The notes under the pieces: model-generated
What the model saw: the letters and a program-made list of their open reading frames with translations, nothing else
Databases searched by the model: none
Told to the model about the DNA's origin: nothing
Translations under genes and position numbers: made by a program
NCBI GenBank assembly: GCA_947243795.1
Contig: OX365937.1
Location: 496,001-560,000 of the forward strand
Origin: Saccharomyces uvarum
Lineage: Eukaryota > Ascomycota > Saccharomycetes > Saccharomycetales > Saccharomycetaceae
Reading direction: 5' to 3'
Length of the DNA: 64,000 nt
In this document: positions 52,033-61,195 of the stretch, piece after piece
How the letters are laid out: the number at the start of each line of letters is the position of its first letter
Position numbering within the stretch: the stretch's first letter is position 1

Positions 52033-52968
52033 CTAATGACCACCGCCACCAATTTCAATGGTTGGTGGACAGCCCAAAGTGCTCTTCAACGAACCATAAA
52101 TACCGAATTGCAAAGAGGTCAAAGTACCGACCATGACCAAACGAGTAGGCAACCCAGCAAAGGAGCCAAAGAACCCCAACTGCTTAGCCAATTGAGCCAG
52201 CAACCCGACGGTGGACTGGCCTGGGGCCTTCTTGGCCTTGTTGACCTTGGACAACAAGGTGTCTGCAGGTTGCGAGACGATAGCGGCGGCCAAACCAGCA
52301 GTCAAACCGGAAAGCAAATTCAACAGAGTGGCAGTGGTGGAGGAAACTTTATCCTTTGGACCGGCGAATCCGTAGTAGAACTCGGAGGCACGTTCAAAGA
52401 CCAAGAATTTAGCAATGTTGTAAGGGATCTGTTTGAAGAGAATTGGAGTGAACCCGCTGTAAAAGGAGCCGACACCTTCCTCTTTCAAGATTCTGGAAAA
52501 CCCGCCGACTAGCCCGTTGGCAAACTTGGGCTGGGAGACCAGTCTGATTCTGGTGGCTTCTAGGGGACACAATGCAATATCAGCCAAAAATTCCGCCATG
52601 GCAGCGGAACCCATGTACACGGAGTTCTTGTAGTGCGAGGCGGTGTCGTAGCCCAGGTTGTCGATGAAGAACTTCTTGAAGACTTCATACCCACCGAACT
52701 TGAAGGCACCCTGAATGGAGTAGCCCAGCAAAGTGGGGCCGAACCCGGTCAACAGCGCGCCGGCACCTTCACCGGCGATGATTTGCTTGAACGAGCCAAC
52801 CATTCCCTTGTTGTATACGGTAGGTTCCAGTTGGATCCTGGTCTTGACAACGTCGATGGGGACCATACTGGAGTGGGTGGACCCGCACCCAATGGCGCCG
52901 GCTAGGCCGAACTTCATATAGTCAGAGACCGAGTACTGAGGAATAACGGGAGCAGCAGACAGAGACAT
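52033..52968 (-). CDS. MIR1: Mitochondrial phosphate carrier
   Basis: Imports phosphate with protons across the inner mitochondrial membrane for ATP synthesis. It has 311 residues, as in S. cerevisiae. There are three mitochondrial-carrier repeats, each with a PX[DE]XX[KR] signature: PIDVVKTR (from residue 37), PLEATRIR (about 135) and PADTLLSK (about 229). The N-terminus [17 protein letters not shown] has no cleavable presequence. Codon bias is strong. The promoter has an ATTGG (CCAAT) box at 53132-53136, fitting Hap control. Confidence 0.98.
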   Translation of the reverse strand: MSLSAAPVIPQYSVSDYMKFGLAGAIGCGSTHSSMVPIDVVKTRIQLEPTVYNKGMVGSFKQIIAGEGAGALLTGFGPTLLGYSIQGAFKFGGYEVFKKFFIDNLGYDTASHYKNSVYMGSAAMAEFLADIALCPLEATRIRLVSQPKFANGLVGGFSRILKEEGVGSFYSGFTPILFKQIPYNIAKFLVFERASEFYYGFAGPKDKVSSTTATLLNLLSGLTAGLAAAIVSQPADTLLSKVNKAKKAPGQSTVGLLAQLAKQLGFFGSFAGLPTRLVMVGTLTSLQFGIYGSLKSTLGCPPTIEIGGGGH

Positions 52969-53615
52969 GGCGACTTGAAACGTGTGTTTGTGTGTGTAGA
53001 TCTTTTACTTGTAGTCGTACTTCCTCTTGAGTTGTTGGGATGTAGATAAAAGATCGAGAGGATGGATCGCACTTAAAAATCTTCTCGAAACTGGCCGCCG
53101 CGGCCGAGCACCAGATGCGTTCTCGGCGCTGATTGGCTGGCCGCCGCTGGGCAGAGTCGCTACTGCGACTCTCGCCCACGCATAGCAAGAGCAACCAGAG
53201 AGGGGGGGGGTAGTCGGTGCTGCTGCAGAGACAATAGCTGTTGCAGTGTGCGAGGAGGGGGGCAGGGCTGCTGGCTGGTGCCACACCCGGTATTGGCGTC
53301 AGCGACCCTCGCCAGCGCAACGGCCAGCGTAAGTGCAAAAGGCTGCACGCTTGCAAAAACCTACGCAGTGTTGTAGCGTCCTGCCAGACCACAGCTCACG
53401 AGCCAGACATCTGTGCTGCTGCCGTGCTGCAATAAAGGCCTCTCTATCCGTAGCGGCCTTTTTTTTCTATTTTTTTCTATGGGCTGACGCTGTCACTTTT
53501 CGACGTCGCTCCGAGGCGAAAAGCCACCGCCAGAAATAATTACTGTCACACTCACTACAAAGTTCATAGTTCGTCAGTATATAAGGCGAAAATAAAAGAA
53601 AGAGTCAACGGCGAC
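52969..53615. promoter_or_regulatory. MIR1-BNA2 divergent promoter, GC-rich with repeats
   Basis: About 650 bp, much richer in G+C than its surroundings between 53085 and 53400. CTGGCCGCCGC occurs twice (53091-53101 and 53137-53147); its GCCGCC core is that of Ume6 URS1 sites. An ATTGG CCAAT box is at 53132-53136. AGAGTCGC and GCGACTCT (53153-53160, 53165-53172) form a perfect 8-bp stem with a 4-base loop. A G9 run is at 53202-53210. The open frames here are by-products of the GC-rich composition. Confidence 0.6.
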
Positions 53616-54962
53616 ATGGACAAGACTTCTACTACAGAACCACAGATGTCACAGAAAACAAAGATGACACCGCTGCCCGTGCTAGAAGAATATTGTATTT
53701 CGCCACACCACGGGTTTTTGGACGGCCGGTTGCCCTTAACCAGGCTGACCAGCGAGAAATACACGAGGTGGGAGGAAATCGTGGCCCAGCTACCCTCTCT
53801 TTTGCAGGACGGTAGCCGGGTGCGGACCGCTATTGACGAGCTGGAGGTCTTGGCCCTAGACGACACCATATTGGGCGATGTCAGGGAGCTCAGAAGGGCC
53901 TATTCCGTGCTAGGGTTCATGGCACACGCTTACGTTTGGGCTACGGGGACGCCCCGGGACGTGCTGCCCGAGTGCGTTGCAGGACCGCTGTTGCATGCAG
54001 CGGATATCTTGGGAGTGCCTCCTCTCGCCACGTATTCTTCACTGGTGTTGTGGAACTTCAAGATCGCCGATGAGTACCGGCAGACGGAATCCAGGTGTTT
54101 GGACCTGGAAAACATCACCACCATAAATACGTTCACGGGGACCGTGGACGAGAGCTGGTTTTATCTGGTGAGCGTGCGGTTTGAAAAAATCGGCAGTTCC
54201 TGTTTGAACCACGGTTTGCAGATATTGAGAGCCATCAGAGACGGTGATGACAACAAGGCCGTGACAGACGGGTTGGAGAAGCTGGCCGCAGCCATCAAGA
54301 GGCTATCGCGGGCCCTGATGGAAATGGAGACCAAGTGTGAGCCCAGCGTGTTTTATTTCAAGATAAGACCTTTTTTGGCCGGGTGGACTAACATGTCACA
54401 TCTGGGGTTGCCCCAGGGCGTCAAGTATGGGGCCGAGGGCCAGTACAAGATCTTTTCTGGAGGGTCCAACGCCCAGAGTTCGTTGATCCAGACGCTGGAC
54501 ATCTTGCTGGGCGTGAAGCATTCCGCCAACGCTGCGCATTCCTCCAAGGCCAACCAGAAGGTCAATTATTTGGACGAAATGAAAAAATACATGCCGAGAC
54601 AACATCGTGAGTTTCTTTACCACCTCGCATCGGTGTGCAACATTCGCGAATACGTCTCCGCCAACGCTTCCAACGAGCCACTGCAAAGGGCGTACGGCCA
54701 TTGCGTTGACATGCTGCAGAAATTCAGAGATAACCATATCCAAATTGTCACCAAGTATATTATTTTGCCCTCCAATTCCAAGCAAGAAGATTCCAACAAA
54801 AAGGGGGTGTTGAGTCCAATCGAGCCGAACACCAAGGCAGGTGACTCCTCGGGACCCAAGACTGCTTCATGCAAGACTATCGGAACCGGTGGCACGAAAC
54901 TAATGCCCTTCTTGAAACAGTGCAGAGACGAAACTATCGCCACTGGCGGGGGTAAAAATTGA
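53616..54962 (+). CDS. BNA2: Indoleamine/tryptophan 2,3-dioxygenase
   Basis: Heme enzyme for the first step of de novo NAD synthesis, tryptophan to N-formylkynurenine. It has 448 residues (453 in S. cerevisiae). IDO-family motifs include FTGTVDESWFYLVSVRFE (about 171-188) and the YGAEGQYKIFSGGSNAQSS active-site segment. H374 in RDNHIQIVTKY is the proximal heme ligand by alignment with the human IDO1 histidine. GTGGTKLMPFLKQCRDET is the C-terminal signature. G+C at third positions is higher than in most genes here, continuing the GC-rich promoter. Confidence 0.97.
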   Translation: MDKTSTTEPQMSQKTKMTPLPVLEEYCISPHHGFLDGRLPLTRLTSEKYTRWEEIVAQLPSLLQDGSRVRTAIDELEVLALDDTILGDVRELRRAYSVLGFMAHAYVWATGTPRDVLPECVAGPLLHAADILGVPPLATYSSLVLWNFKIADEYRQTESRCLDLENITTINTFTGTVDESWFYLVSVRFEKIGSSCLNHGLQILRAIRDGDDNKAVTDGLEKLAAAIKRLSRALMEMETKCEPSVFYFKIRPFLAGWTNMSHLGLPQGVKYGAEGQYKIFSGGSNAQSSLIQTLDILLGVKHSANAAHSSKANQKVNYLDEMKKYMPRQHREFLYHLASVCNIREYVSANASNEPLQRAYGHCVDMLQKFRDNHIQIVTKYIILPSNSKQEDSNKKGVLSPIEPNTKAGDSSGPKTASCKTIGTGGTKLMPFLKQCRDETIATGGGKN

Positions 54963-55058
54963 CACTATACAGTTGATAAACACACGTTTTTTCTTCTTTT
55001 TGATACGGGGAGCGCTCGCAACCTAAAGTTTTTCGATTGTTGTTTCCTGATCATATTT

Positions 55059-55085
55059 ACATACATACATACATACATATATATA
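55059..55085. repeat. (ACAT)5 plus (AT)n microsatellite
   Basis: Five ACAT units (55059-55078) run into a short AT dinucleotide tract, between the convergent 3' ends of BNA2 and AIM24. Confidence 0.9.
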
Positions 55086-55153
55086 CCAACGTGTATTGTG
55101 TGATACATGCTGCTTTCTTTTAAATACTATGTATACACATGGGGGTCTCACTT

Positions 55154-56344
55154 TTATGTGAACTTTGAAGTACTTTGAAAATCAATCTTTCCATTCTTGG
55201 ACACAGTCGCAATGAACAATGAAGGTCTATTGGCAAGTTCGATTATCTTGGAATTTACATCACTGGCAACCCGGTCCTCTAAAGTACCATTGCCCTCGTT
55301 TCCGTTTTCTGTGTTCTTCTTGACGTGGCCCTTTGAAGTTATTTTGCTTAGAATATTATCTTTAGATGTCGTCATTTCGTGCGTTTGAATTAGTATTGTT
55401 CTTGGGCCCTTCACCTTCATAAAGTAAGAATCGATACCGTAAATGTATCTTTTTTCATATTGGTTTCGAAACCAACTGCCCATTCTTTTGAAAAATCGAA
55501 CAGTGTGTCCGTAGGCGGACTGTAACGTTGGGTTCGTGATAAGTTTGGGGACTCCCTTACCACTACTTTCATCCCCGATCTCCGCGGCCTCCACATGCAA
55601 TTCCTGCCTCTCGACAGAATTGGCAATGTCCAATTGGCTTTGACCGTTGATGGCCAAAATATTTCGGGAGTTCACCAGGATTTTGTCGTTCTCGTCGATC
55701 AATTCAATTGAATATACCGAGCCACCTCCGCACACTAGTACATTACCCCTACCATTCAATATTTGAAATTTCGATGGTAGTCGAGACTTCAATGAGCTCG
55801 AAGCCAAAGTCCTTGGCGTGGGCAAGATTGGCGATTTGATTTCCAAACTGGAATTTTGTTCAAATGCAATTATTGAATCTTTGCCAAATACATTCCAATC
55901 TTTAGTCCCCGTCAAATTCAACACAGACAAACTTCTAGAAGAATTGAAAGATCTTCCCGACCTTTGAAAATTTGGTGAAGCCAGGATTTGCAAACTCGAG
56001 GAGCCAATGATTTTATGAAATAACGAAGATCTAAATGAACGGAATTTTATCAAGTTTGACCAAAAATTCAGCCATTTATAAGAAAGGGAGAGATGGTTCA
56101 AATTATGGATAGAAACCAAACAATCCTTCTTAATACAGATCGGAATATCGGGTTGTACAGTTAAGGATGCAATTTGACCGTTTTGATCCACCAGTTTGAA
56201 ACGAGAAGTGGCGATATCCTTGCTCAACTCTTCAATATATGTTCTCTCTTTGGAAACAACATTGCTCTCTGCTTTGGCCGCTTGGGGTCCCAAAATAGAA
56301 ATATATCTCTGCCAAACTCGAGCATTGACCCTTGAACTTATCAT
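55154..56344 (-). CDS. AIM24: Mitochondrial inner-membrane protein Aim24
   Basis: Supports MICOS integrity and cristae structure. It has 396 residues (394 in S. cerevisiae). The first ATG, at 56344, begins MISSRVNARVWQRYISILGP, an Arg-containing amphipathic presequence without early acidic residues. The AIM24 beta-structured domain covers about 90-330, with VLVCGGGSVYSIEL and NILAINGQSQLDI segments as in S. cerevisiae. The C-terminus (SKIIELANRPSLFIATVS onward) is conserved. A short variable stretch lies near residues 345-360. Confidence 0.95.
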   Translation of the reverse strand: MISSRVNARVWQRYISILGPQAAKAESNVVSKERTYIEELSKDIATSRFKLVDQNGQIASLTVQPDIPICIKKDCLVSIHNLNHLSLSYKWLNFWSNLIKFRSFRSSLFHKIIGSSSLQILASPNFQRSGRSFNSSRSLSVLNLTGTKDWNVFGKDSIIAFEQNSSLEIKSPILPTPRTLASSSLKSRLPSKFQILNGRGNVLVCGGGSVYSIELIDENDKILVNSRNILAINGQSQLDIANSVERQELHVEAAEIGDESSGKGVPKLITNPTLQSAYGHTVRFFKRMGSWFRNQYEKRYIYGIDSYFMKVKGPRTILIQTHEMTTSKDNILSKITSKGHVKKNTENGNEGNGTLEDRVASDVNSKIIELANRPSLFIATVSKNGKIDFQSTSKFT

Positions 56345-56633
56345 GGCCAACAGTTATTCTTTGTTGTACTTTGTTCTGTTTCTCTGTATTTGTTTAGTGG
56401 TCAGCCAATAAAATGATTGGAAGCACGGAACCTTTGAAATTTTGCCCTTGTTGGTGAATTATCGCAATAACTATATATTTATGGAAAATGTAGATGAAAT
56501 AAAAGTGAATACGTATATAGCTGTATTACGAACCCAGGAGTCCTGTTTAAAATTGCTCTGCCTTCATTTGGCCCTTTTTTTTGGACTTCTCACAGCAGTA
56601 AATTCGTAAACATATTACCGTAACGCAACCGCA

Positions 56634-56975
56634 CTAATCGCTTTGCGTTTGGTTATGCTGTTGCTTCACATATGAAGCACTACTTAATGAAAAAATACGA
56701 TCATTGTTACTAAATGCTGAATCTGCATGGCTATGATGTGATTTGGAAAAGGTATCAAACCCCTTGATAACATTACCGGAGTAGTGCGCTTTTGACGCCT
56801 GAGTTCCACCATGGCCGGAATGATTGTTGTTGCTGTTGGGTGAAAAATACTCCGTCTCTTTATCGTATATCTCTTGTTGTAAACTGTCAAAAGTGTCTTC
56901 CTGTTGTTTTCTATCTTGAAGAGACTTTTTTAGTTCAGCCTTTAATGCTTCATATTGTTTTAGCTCATCAGTCAT
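56634..56975 (-). CDS. EAF6: NuA4/NuA3 acetyltransferase subunit Eaf6
   Basis: Small subunit of both the NuA4 and NuA3 histone acetyltransferase complexes. It has 113 residues, the S. cerevisiae length. A coiled coil covers about 1-45 (MTDELKQYEALKAELKKSLQ, continuing DSLQQEIYDKETEYF). The remainder is Ser/His/Asn-rich, with a conserved NVIKGFDTFSKSHH motif near 68-81. Confidence 0.95.
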   Translation of the reverse strand: MTDELKQYEALKAELKKSLQDRKQQEDTFDSLQQEIYDKETEYFSPNSNNNHSGHGGTQASKAHYSGNVIKGFDTFSKSHHSHADSAFSNNDRIFSLSSASYVKQQHNQTQSD

Positions 56976-57363
56976 TGCTACTGGTCCAAGCGTGGGTCAA
57001 ATGATGTAAAAAGTAACAAAACAAAGTACGGAGAGTCTCGATGTCGTGTGGTGACGCTTATTCCGGAGAGACGTGATTCCTTTGCATCTGTATTTCCTCT
57101 TTGAGTCTGTCCCGCTTTGCTTGTTGGTGAAATGATAATTAGTTAAGAACATTGACCAATCGGTCGCCATTTCAGGATTTTCAAAAATACTTTTAAAGTT
57201 CAAAAAGTGCTAAAGTGTCATGTATAGTACAAGAATGGGCTCTCACATGATGAAATGCATAGGTGAATCTGTTCGCTTTTCTTATTATTATGTAGGTGAT
57301 TAAAGTTCTACATGACAAGATTACAGAAGTCTTTTAAAAGAGCTTTTTTTTTTTTTTTTTTGA
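56976..57363. other. ACF4-EAF6 intergenic region
   Basis: About 390 bp with the EAF6 promoter and the ACF4 3' end. A T17-18 run ends at about 57361, directly after the ACF4 stop region. No gene is seen. Confidence 0.5.
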
Positions 57364-58293
57364 CTACCGTTTGAATAAGTGAATGGGTATGTCACCCATA
57401 GGCTCGAATTCTTCATCGTCATCGTCACTGCGCACTTCATCATACTCATAGTCCATACTTTCCTTGATATAGTAGTTATCTTTTTTGCTTTTCCCCTTTT
57501 CCATAAAATCGTCAAATTCTTCTTCCTCAGTATTCATTTGACTAAACTTGTTAATTATTCTTTGTAGAAATGGTGTATCATCAACAATAGGAGCGGTTGT
57601 GTTGAAGTTTCTCTTTGTATTCCTTGACGATAATGGGGGAGGCGTCAAAATTGAATTTGCTTTTGAAGTAAGATTAGGACCCGTATCTGGTACACGCTGT
57701 TGTGTACGATTCGGTGAACGATTCGGCCTACGAGTGGGCATAGTATTGTTTGCATTACCGTTTGCGGTGCGATTGGTCTTATTGAAGAAATCGTTTATAC
57801 TCCTTTTGCTCTTGAGTACGTTTGGTGAATTATTGACATCCACCAAAGTTTGTTGAATCTTTTTAGAAAATGTGGAAAGATATTCATTCGTATTCTGACT
57901 GTTGAATTTTTGTTGTTCGTTTTGGGGTAGTGTGTTTTTGAACTTCAACTCCAATTGCTTCAATTCTTTCTGAGCAGCTTGTAATTTCAAATTTAATTCA
58001 TTAACTTCCCTTTGTTTTGCAGCCAGTTTATAAATTAGATCTTGATCGGCAGACACCGGGCTAGTGTTGTCACTAACTGGCGACTGGTTTACGAAACCAT
58101 TTTGGACAGAACTTCTTTGCGGGCTTGATACGGGTATAGCAAGTCTTTTAGGTTTTAGAGGCGTGGTGACCCTTGGTGATTGTAATCCTGAATGCACTGA
58201 CTGCTGCTGCTGTTGATCCTGTGAATGTTTATCAACAATGGATAGTTTATGCAGTTCAATCGGCTGACTAACTATACGTTGGTCTTCAGACAT
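57364..58293 (-). CDS. ACF4: Acf4, protein of unknown function linked to the actin cytoskeleton
   Basis: A 309-residue protein, the same length as S. cerevisiae Acf4, whose name comes from a predicted role in actin organisation. The N-terminal 85 residues are Gln/Ser/Pro-rich, with repeated SPQ/SPR/TP sites. A coiled coil lies at about 88-120 (KLAAKQREVNELNLKLQAAQ onward). The middle is Asn/Arg/Pro-rich, with RRPNRSPNRTQQR near 190-202. The acidic C-terminus ends in PMGDIPIHLFKR. No enzymatic domain is seen, so its molecular function is not assigned. Confidence 0.92.
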   Translation of the reverse strand: MSEDQRIVSQPIELHKLSIVDKHSQDQQQQQSVHSGLQSPRVTTPLKPKRLAIPVSSPQRSSVQNGFVNQSPVSDNTSPVSADQDLIYKLAAKQREVNELNLKLQAAQKELKQLELKFKNTLPQNEQQKFNSQNTNEYLSTFSKKIQQTLVDVNNSPNVLKSKRSINDFFNKTNRTANGNANNTMPTRRPNRSPNRTQQRVPDTGPNLTSKANSILTPPPLSSRNTKRNFNTTAPIVDDTPFLQRIINKFSQMNTEEEEFDDFMEKGKSKKDNYYIKESMDYEYDEVRSDDDDEEFEPMGDIPIHLFKR

Positions 58294-58475
58294 GGCGTTG
58301 GGATCGATTTGTTGAAGCTTCTTATATGTTATACACTTATTCTTCTATGGTTCCTTAAACATGATTTTTTATATTTTGAAAAAAGTTTCGATATTAAAAA
58401 AATAAATACTATGCTATACTTTGAGAGAGTTCTATATGGAGATAAGAAGGGTTGGGACAGTTCATACAATAGACG

Positions 58476-59747
58476 ATGGATATTGATATAGGGAATTATT
58501 TTAAGGAGAAGTGCTATGATGACAAATTGTTAGATTTCATCCGGTACGATGTCAAAACACCTAAAAAGACCAAATATATATTACAGAAGTCCACGGCGAT
58601 GGATGAAGAAAGCGTACGATTACAAAGATTTTACCAATTGGGGCTAGACTTGAAGCTAAAACATTTCAAAAGGAAGTCATTAAAGAAGCAAGGGCGAATC
58701 AAAAATGCTAGTGAGGAGTTGTTACAATTAGCCAATGAGCAATTGAAGCTATTTAATAGGATAGTAGAGAGAGAAACCAATTGGATAATTTACCCGTTAT
58801 GGGTAATGGCCAAGCAATTAATTAGTCTGGCAAACGAATCAAACGAATTCAATAGAGACTCTATTGAAGAATGTGGACGTACCATCCATAGAAGTTTTAC
58901 CATATGTCTCAATGATAGAAACCCAAGACTGAATGAAAACAAGAAAATCGGATGCTACATGTTTGCCAACCTAGAATTTGCCATCTATCATCGATTAAAG
59001 AATAAAGATATGATCAAAAACCTGGTGAAAGTGCTCGAAAGCCGAGTAAATGCTCGGGATATCCCGCCCTTGAATCAAAGTTTAGCCATAGAGCACAAAT
59101 CTCAGATAGTGCTGTATAATTATTATTTGGGCCAATACTATGGATGCCTGGAAAATGACCACGAACGCGGGTTCTTTCACCTAAACGAGGCACTATTGCA
59201 ATGTCCATTGCTCTATGTGGAGTCCACGGGCAAGTTTGTCTTACAGCACCAAATGGAAAAGATAATGGCACTGGTGGTCCCATTTGGGCTTCTGACCAAA
59301 AGGCTTTATCCTCGCTGGGACCATCCAGTGATAAAGGGGATAATTAATGGAAGTAAGCGTTTGGGCAAAGTTTATCCGACGTTAGTGCGCAGCGTGATCA
59401 CAGGAAACTTGCCACTGTTTGATGCCACTGCGGCCAAGCATGAGAGGTTCTTCCTAAATCAAGGCTTGCACGTCACGATAACATTACTTCGAGAAGTGGT
59501 TTTCGTTCGTTTGGTACAGCGGTGTTGGCAATGGGGCAACGACCTGAAAAGCGTCATGCCCTTAAATATTCTACTGGCAATGGATTTGCAGTCCAATCCC
59601 GCGGACGAGGGTGAAGAAGAACAATTGAACGCCCTGGAGTGCCGCCTAGCGAGTGCTATATCAAACGGGCTAGTACGTGCTTACCTTTCCCACGCCAACC
59701 GTTGCATCGTTTTTAGCAAGAAGGAACCTTTCCCCCATGGGAAATGA
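58476..59747 (+). CDS. CSN12: COP9-signalosome-associated PCI protein Csn12
   Basis: Subunit of the yeast Cop9 signalosome; it also works with Thp3 in transcription elongation and mRNA processing. It has 423 residues, as in S. cerevisiae. The N-terminus MDIDIGNYFKEKCYDDKLLD is followed by a helical-repeat region (about 100-290). The PCI domain covers about 290-410, with the winged-helix end LECRLASAISNGLVRAYLSH. It starts about 180 bp from the divergent ACF4. Confidence 0.96.
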   Translation: MDIDIGNYFKEKCYDDKLLDFIRYDVKTPKKTKYILQKSTAMDEESVRLQRFYQLGLDLKLKHFKRKSLKKQGRIKNASEELLQLANEQLKLFNRIVERETNWIIYPLWVMAKQLISLANESNEFNRDSIEECGRTIHRSFTICLNDRNPRLNENKKIGCYMFANLEFAIYHRLKNKDMIKNLVKVLESRVNARDIPPLNQSLAIEHKSQIVLYNYYLGQYYGCLENDHERGFFHLNEALLQCPLLYVESTGKFVLQHQMEKIMALVVPFGLLTKRLYPRWDHPVIKGIINGSKRLGKVYPTLVRSVITGNLPLFDATAAKHERFFLNQGLHVTITLLREVVFVRLVQRCWQWGNDLKSVMPLNILLAMDLQSNPADEGEEEQLNALECRLASAISNGLVRAYLSHANRCIVFSKKEPFPHGK

Positions 59748-59798
59748 TAAACGACACAAAAAAAGAGAAGCTGTGTTTGTAAAAAGAATATTATATCG

Positions 59799-59847
59799 TA
59801 TATATATATATATATATATATACATTATAACATTATATATATATATA
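59799..59847. repeat. (TA)n microsatellites
   Basis: Two TA dinucleotide tracts, about 12 units at 59799-59822 and 7 units at 59834-59847, lie between the convergent 3' ends of CSN12 and TMH11. Such TA runs act as efficiency elements for yeast 3' end formation. Confidence 0.9.
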
Positions 59848-59874
59848 GGCTTACGTCATTGTTTTCTTACTTTC

Positions 59875-60192
59875 TCAAGGGTAAAATTCCTTGTATTTGT
59901 TATAGTAGTAGTAACTACCAACACCACCCAAAGCGGTTAAAACAACGGGGACAGGTTTAGTGAACCTGGAAGGCATACCTCTGATGATCCCTGCACCGAG
60001 TAACAAAGTCGACGCACCCAGGGCCATTTCCAACCCACCGTCTCTGTTCAAATGCAGCAAGTATCCGGCAACACCGTACACACTACCGAATACCAATCCG
60101 GATACTAAGGATGGGATGGAGCCCTTACGGTAGTACCCCATGAGACCACCGGTAGCGGTCAAAAGACCCAATGTAAATGCTGGATGTTCCAT
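59875..60192 (-). CDS. TMH11: TMEM14-family mitochondrial membrane protein
   Basis: Orthologue of YJR085C, a small membrane protein of the TMEM14 family found in mitochondria. The ATG at 60192 gives 105 residues, the S. cerevisiae length, starting MEHPAFTLGLLTATGG. There are about four hydrophobic helices with Gly-rich packing motifs (for example IPSLVSGLVFGSVYGVAGYL and MALGASTLLLGAGII). It ends SYYYYNKYKEFYP. A further in-frame ATG at 60267 would add 25 Arg-rich residues (see Findings). Confidence 0.95.
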   Translation of the reverse strand: MEHPAFTLGLLTATGGLMGYYRKGSIPSLVSGLVFGSVYGVAGYLLHLNRDGGLEMALGASTLLLGAGIIRGMPSRFTKPVPVVLTALGGVGSYYYYNKYKEFYP

Positions 60193-60592
60193 CTTAATAT
60201 AGTGTGTTCTTGTTCTGGTCCCACTTTCTAATTCAGCGACACTATTGAGCCAGCTGCCCCTTCTCATTATATACTCATCTTTTCAAGAGCTCCGTAGGTC
60301 GCGATACGCAGGTCCTCAGCCACTGTTTATTGGGCCAAACGAACAGTAGCAGAACATTGCCACGCAAGAAAATCCAGGTTGTTAGAAACGCTCTTCTACA
60401 TCCAACAGCTGCCACCGCTGCTGCAACACATTGCCGGGTTCATTGGGCTCCGTAGGAAATTCTCAAAGCAAATCCAGCGTGGGGTAGATAGAAAACCGCA
60501 AAGAACAACAGAATTTCGTATTTTTTGACTCAACATTGATCCAGAAGCACTCTCGACCCGCCTTTAGTACCAATCATCCATTCAAATCGACC

Positions 60593-60674
60593 TGAAACCT
60601 TGTTATATGTATCTTACCTCTATCATATCCGGATTTCTTGGATTACCCGGGTCAACCCTTTTTTGCGCGTTTCA
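60593..60674. promoter_or_regulatory. Possible pheromone response elements before STE18
   Basis: TGAAACC at 60593-60599 (plus) and TGAAACG at 60668-60674 (minus) each match six of seven bases of the Ste12 site TGAAACA. They are about 120-200 bp before STE18, a pheromone-pathway gene. The matches are short and imperfect. Confidence 0.35.
60644..60651 (+). promoter_or_regulatory. Reb1 site
   Basis: TTACCCGG is a perfect Reb1 site, located about 140 bp upstream of STE18. Reb1 normally opens a nucleosome-free region in divergent promoters. Confidence 0.65.
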
Positions 60675-60789
60675 GGCTTCAAAAACTGATGCAATTTTTA
60701 ACAAGTGGTATATATGTTTTACGATAGCACCCTTGTGTTCGCTTGAAAGCACCAAAGGAAGATAGCTAGCCCGACCCCACTACTCCAGC

Positions 60790-61116
60790 ATGTCTGCAGT
60801 TCAGAACTCTCCACGGCTACAAGAGCCTCAGGAGGAGCAGCAGCAGCAGCTCTCGTTGAAAATAAAACAGTTGAAGTTGAAAAGAATCAACGAACTAAAC
60901 AATAAACTAAGAAAAGAGCTCAGTCGTGAAAGAATCACCGCTTCGAATGCATGCCTTACGATAATAAACTACACTTCAAATACAAAAGATTACGCTCTAC
61001 CGGAATTGTGGGGGTACCCCAGCGCAGGTTCGAATCATTTTAGAGAAGGTTTAAGAAATGCTCAAAAAAATAATCAATTGTCAAATTCAAATAATGCTTG
61101 TTGTACGCTTATGTAA
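60790..61116 (+). CDS. STE18: G protein gamma subunit Ste18
   Basis: Gamma subunit of the mating-pheromone heterotrimeric G protein; with Ste4 it activates the MAP kinase cascade. It has 108 residues (110 in S. cerevisiae). The Gln-rich N-terminal segment (13-20, EPQEEQQQQ) is followed by the Ste4-binding helix (LKIKQLKLKRINELNNKLRK). The C-terminus ACCTLM gives a palmitoylated Cys next to a CaaX farnesylation box (CTLM). Length variation is in the Gln tract. Confidence 0.97.
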   Translation: MSAVQNSPRLQEPQEEQQQQLSLKIKQLKLKRINELNNKLRKELSRERITASNACLTIINYTSNTKDYALPELWGYPSAGSNHFREGLRNAQKNNQLSNSNNACCTLM

Positions 61117-61195
61117 TAGTATCGAAAAAAGTAGAAACAAATAGCATGCCTTTTTATGTCCACTACCACCTTCTATTTTTTTTTTTTTCCTTTAT

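Larger units (their letters stand above)
60193..60789. other. TMH11-STE18 divergent promoter region
   Basis: About 600 bp with no ORF supported as a gene. It contains a Reb1 site and two near-matches to the pheromone response element, listed separately. Confidence 0.5.

Noticed and set aside
53005-53539. Several overlapping open frames in the MIR1-BNA2 gap
   Set aside because: They are open on both strands because of the high G+C content, and none has a recognisable product.
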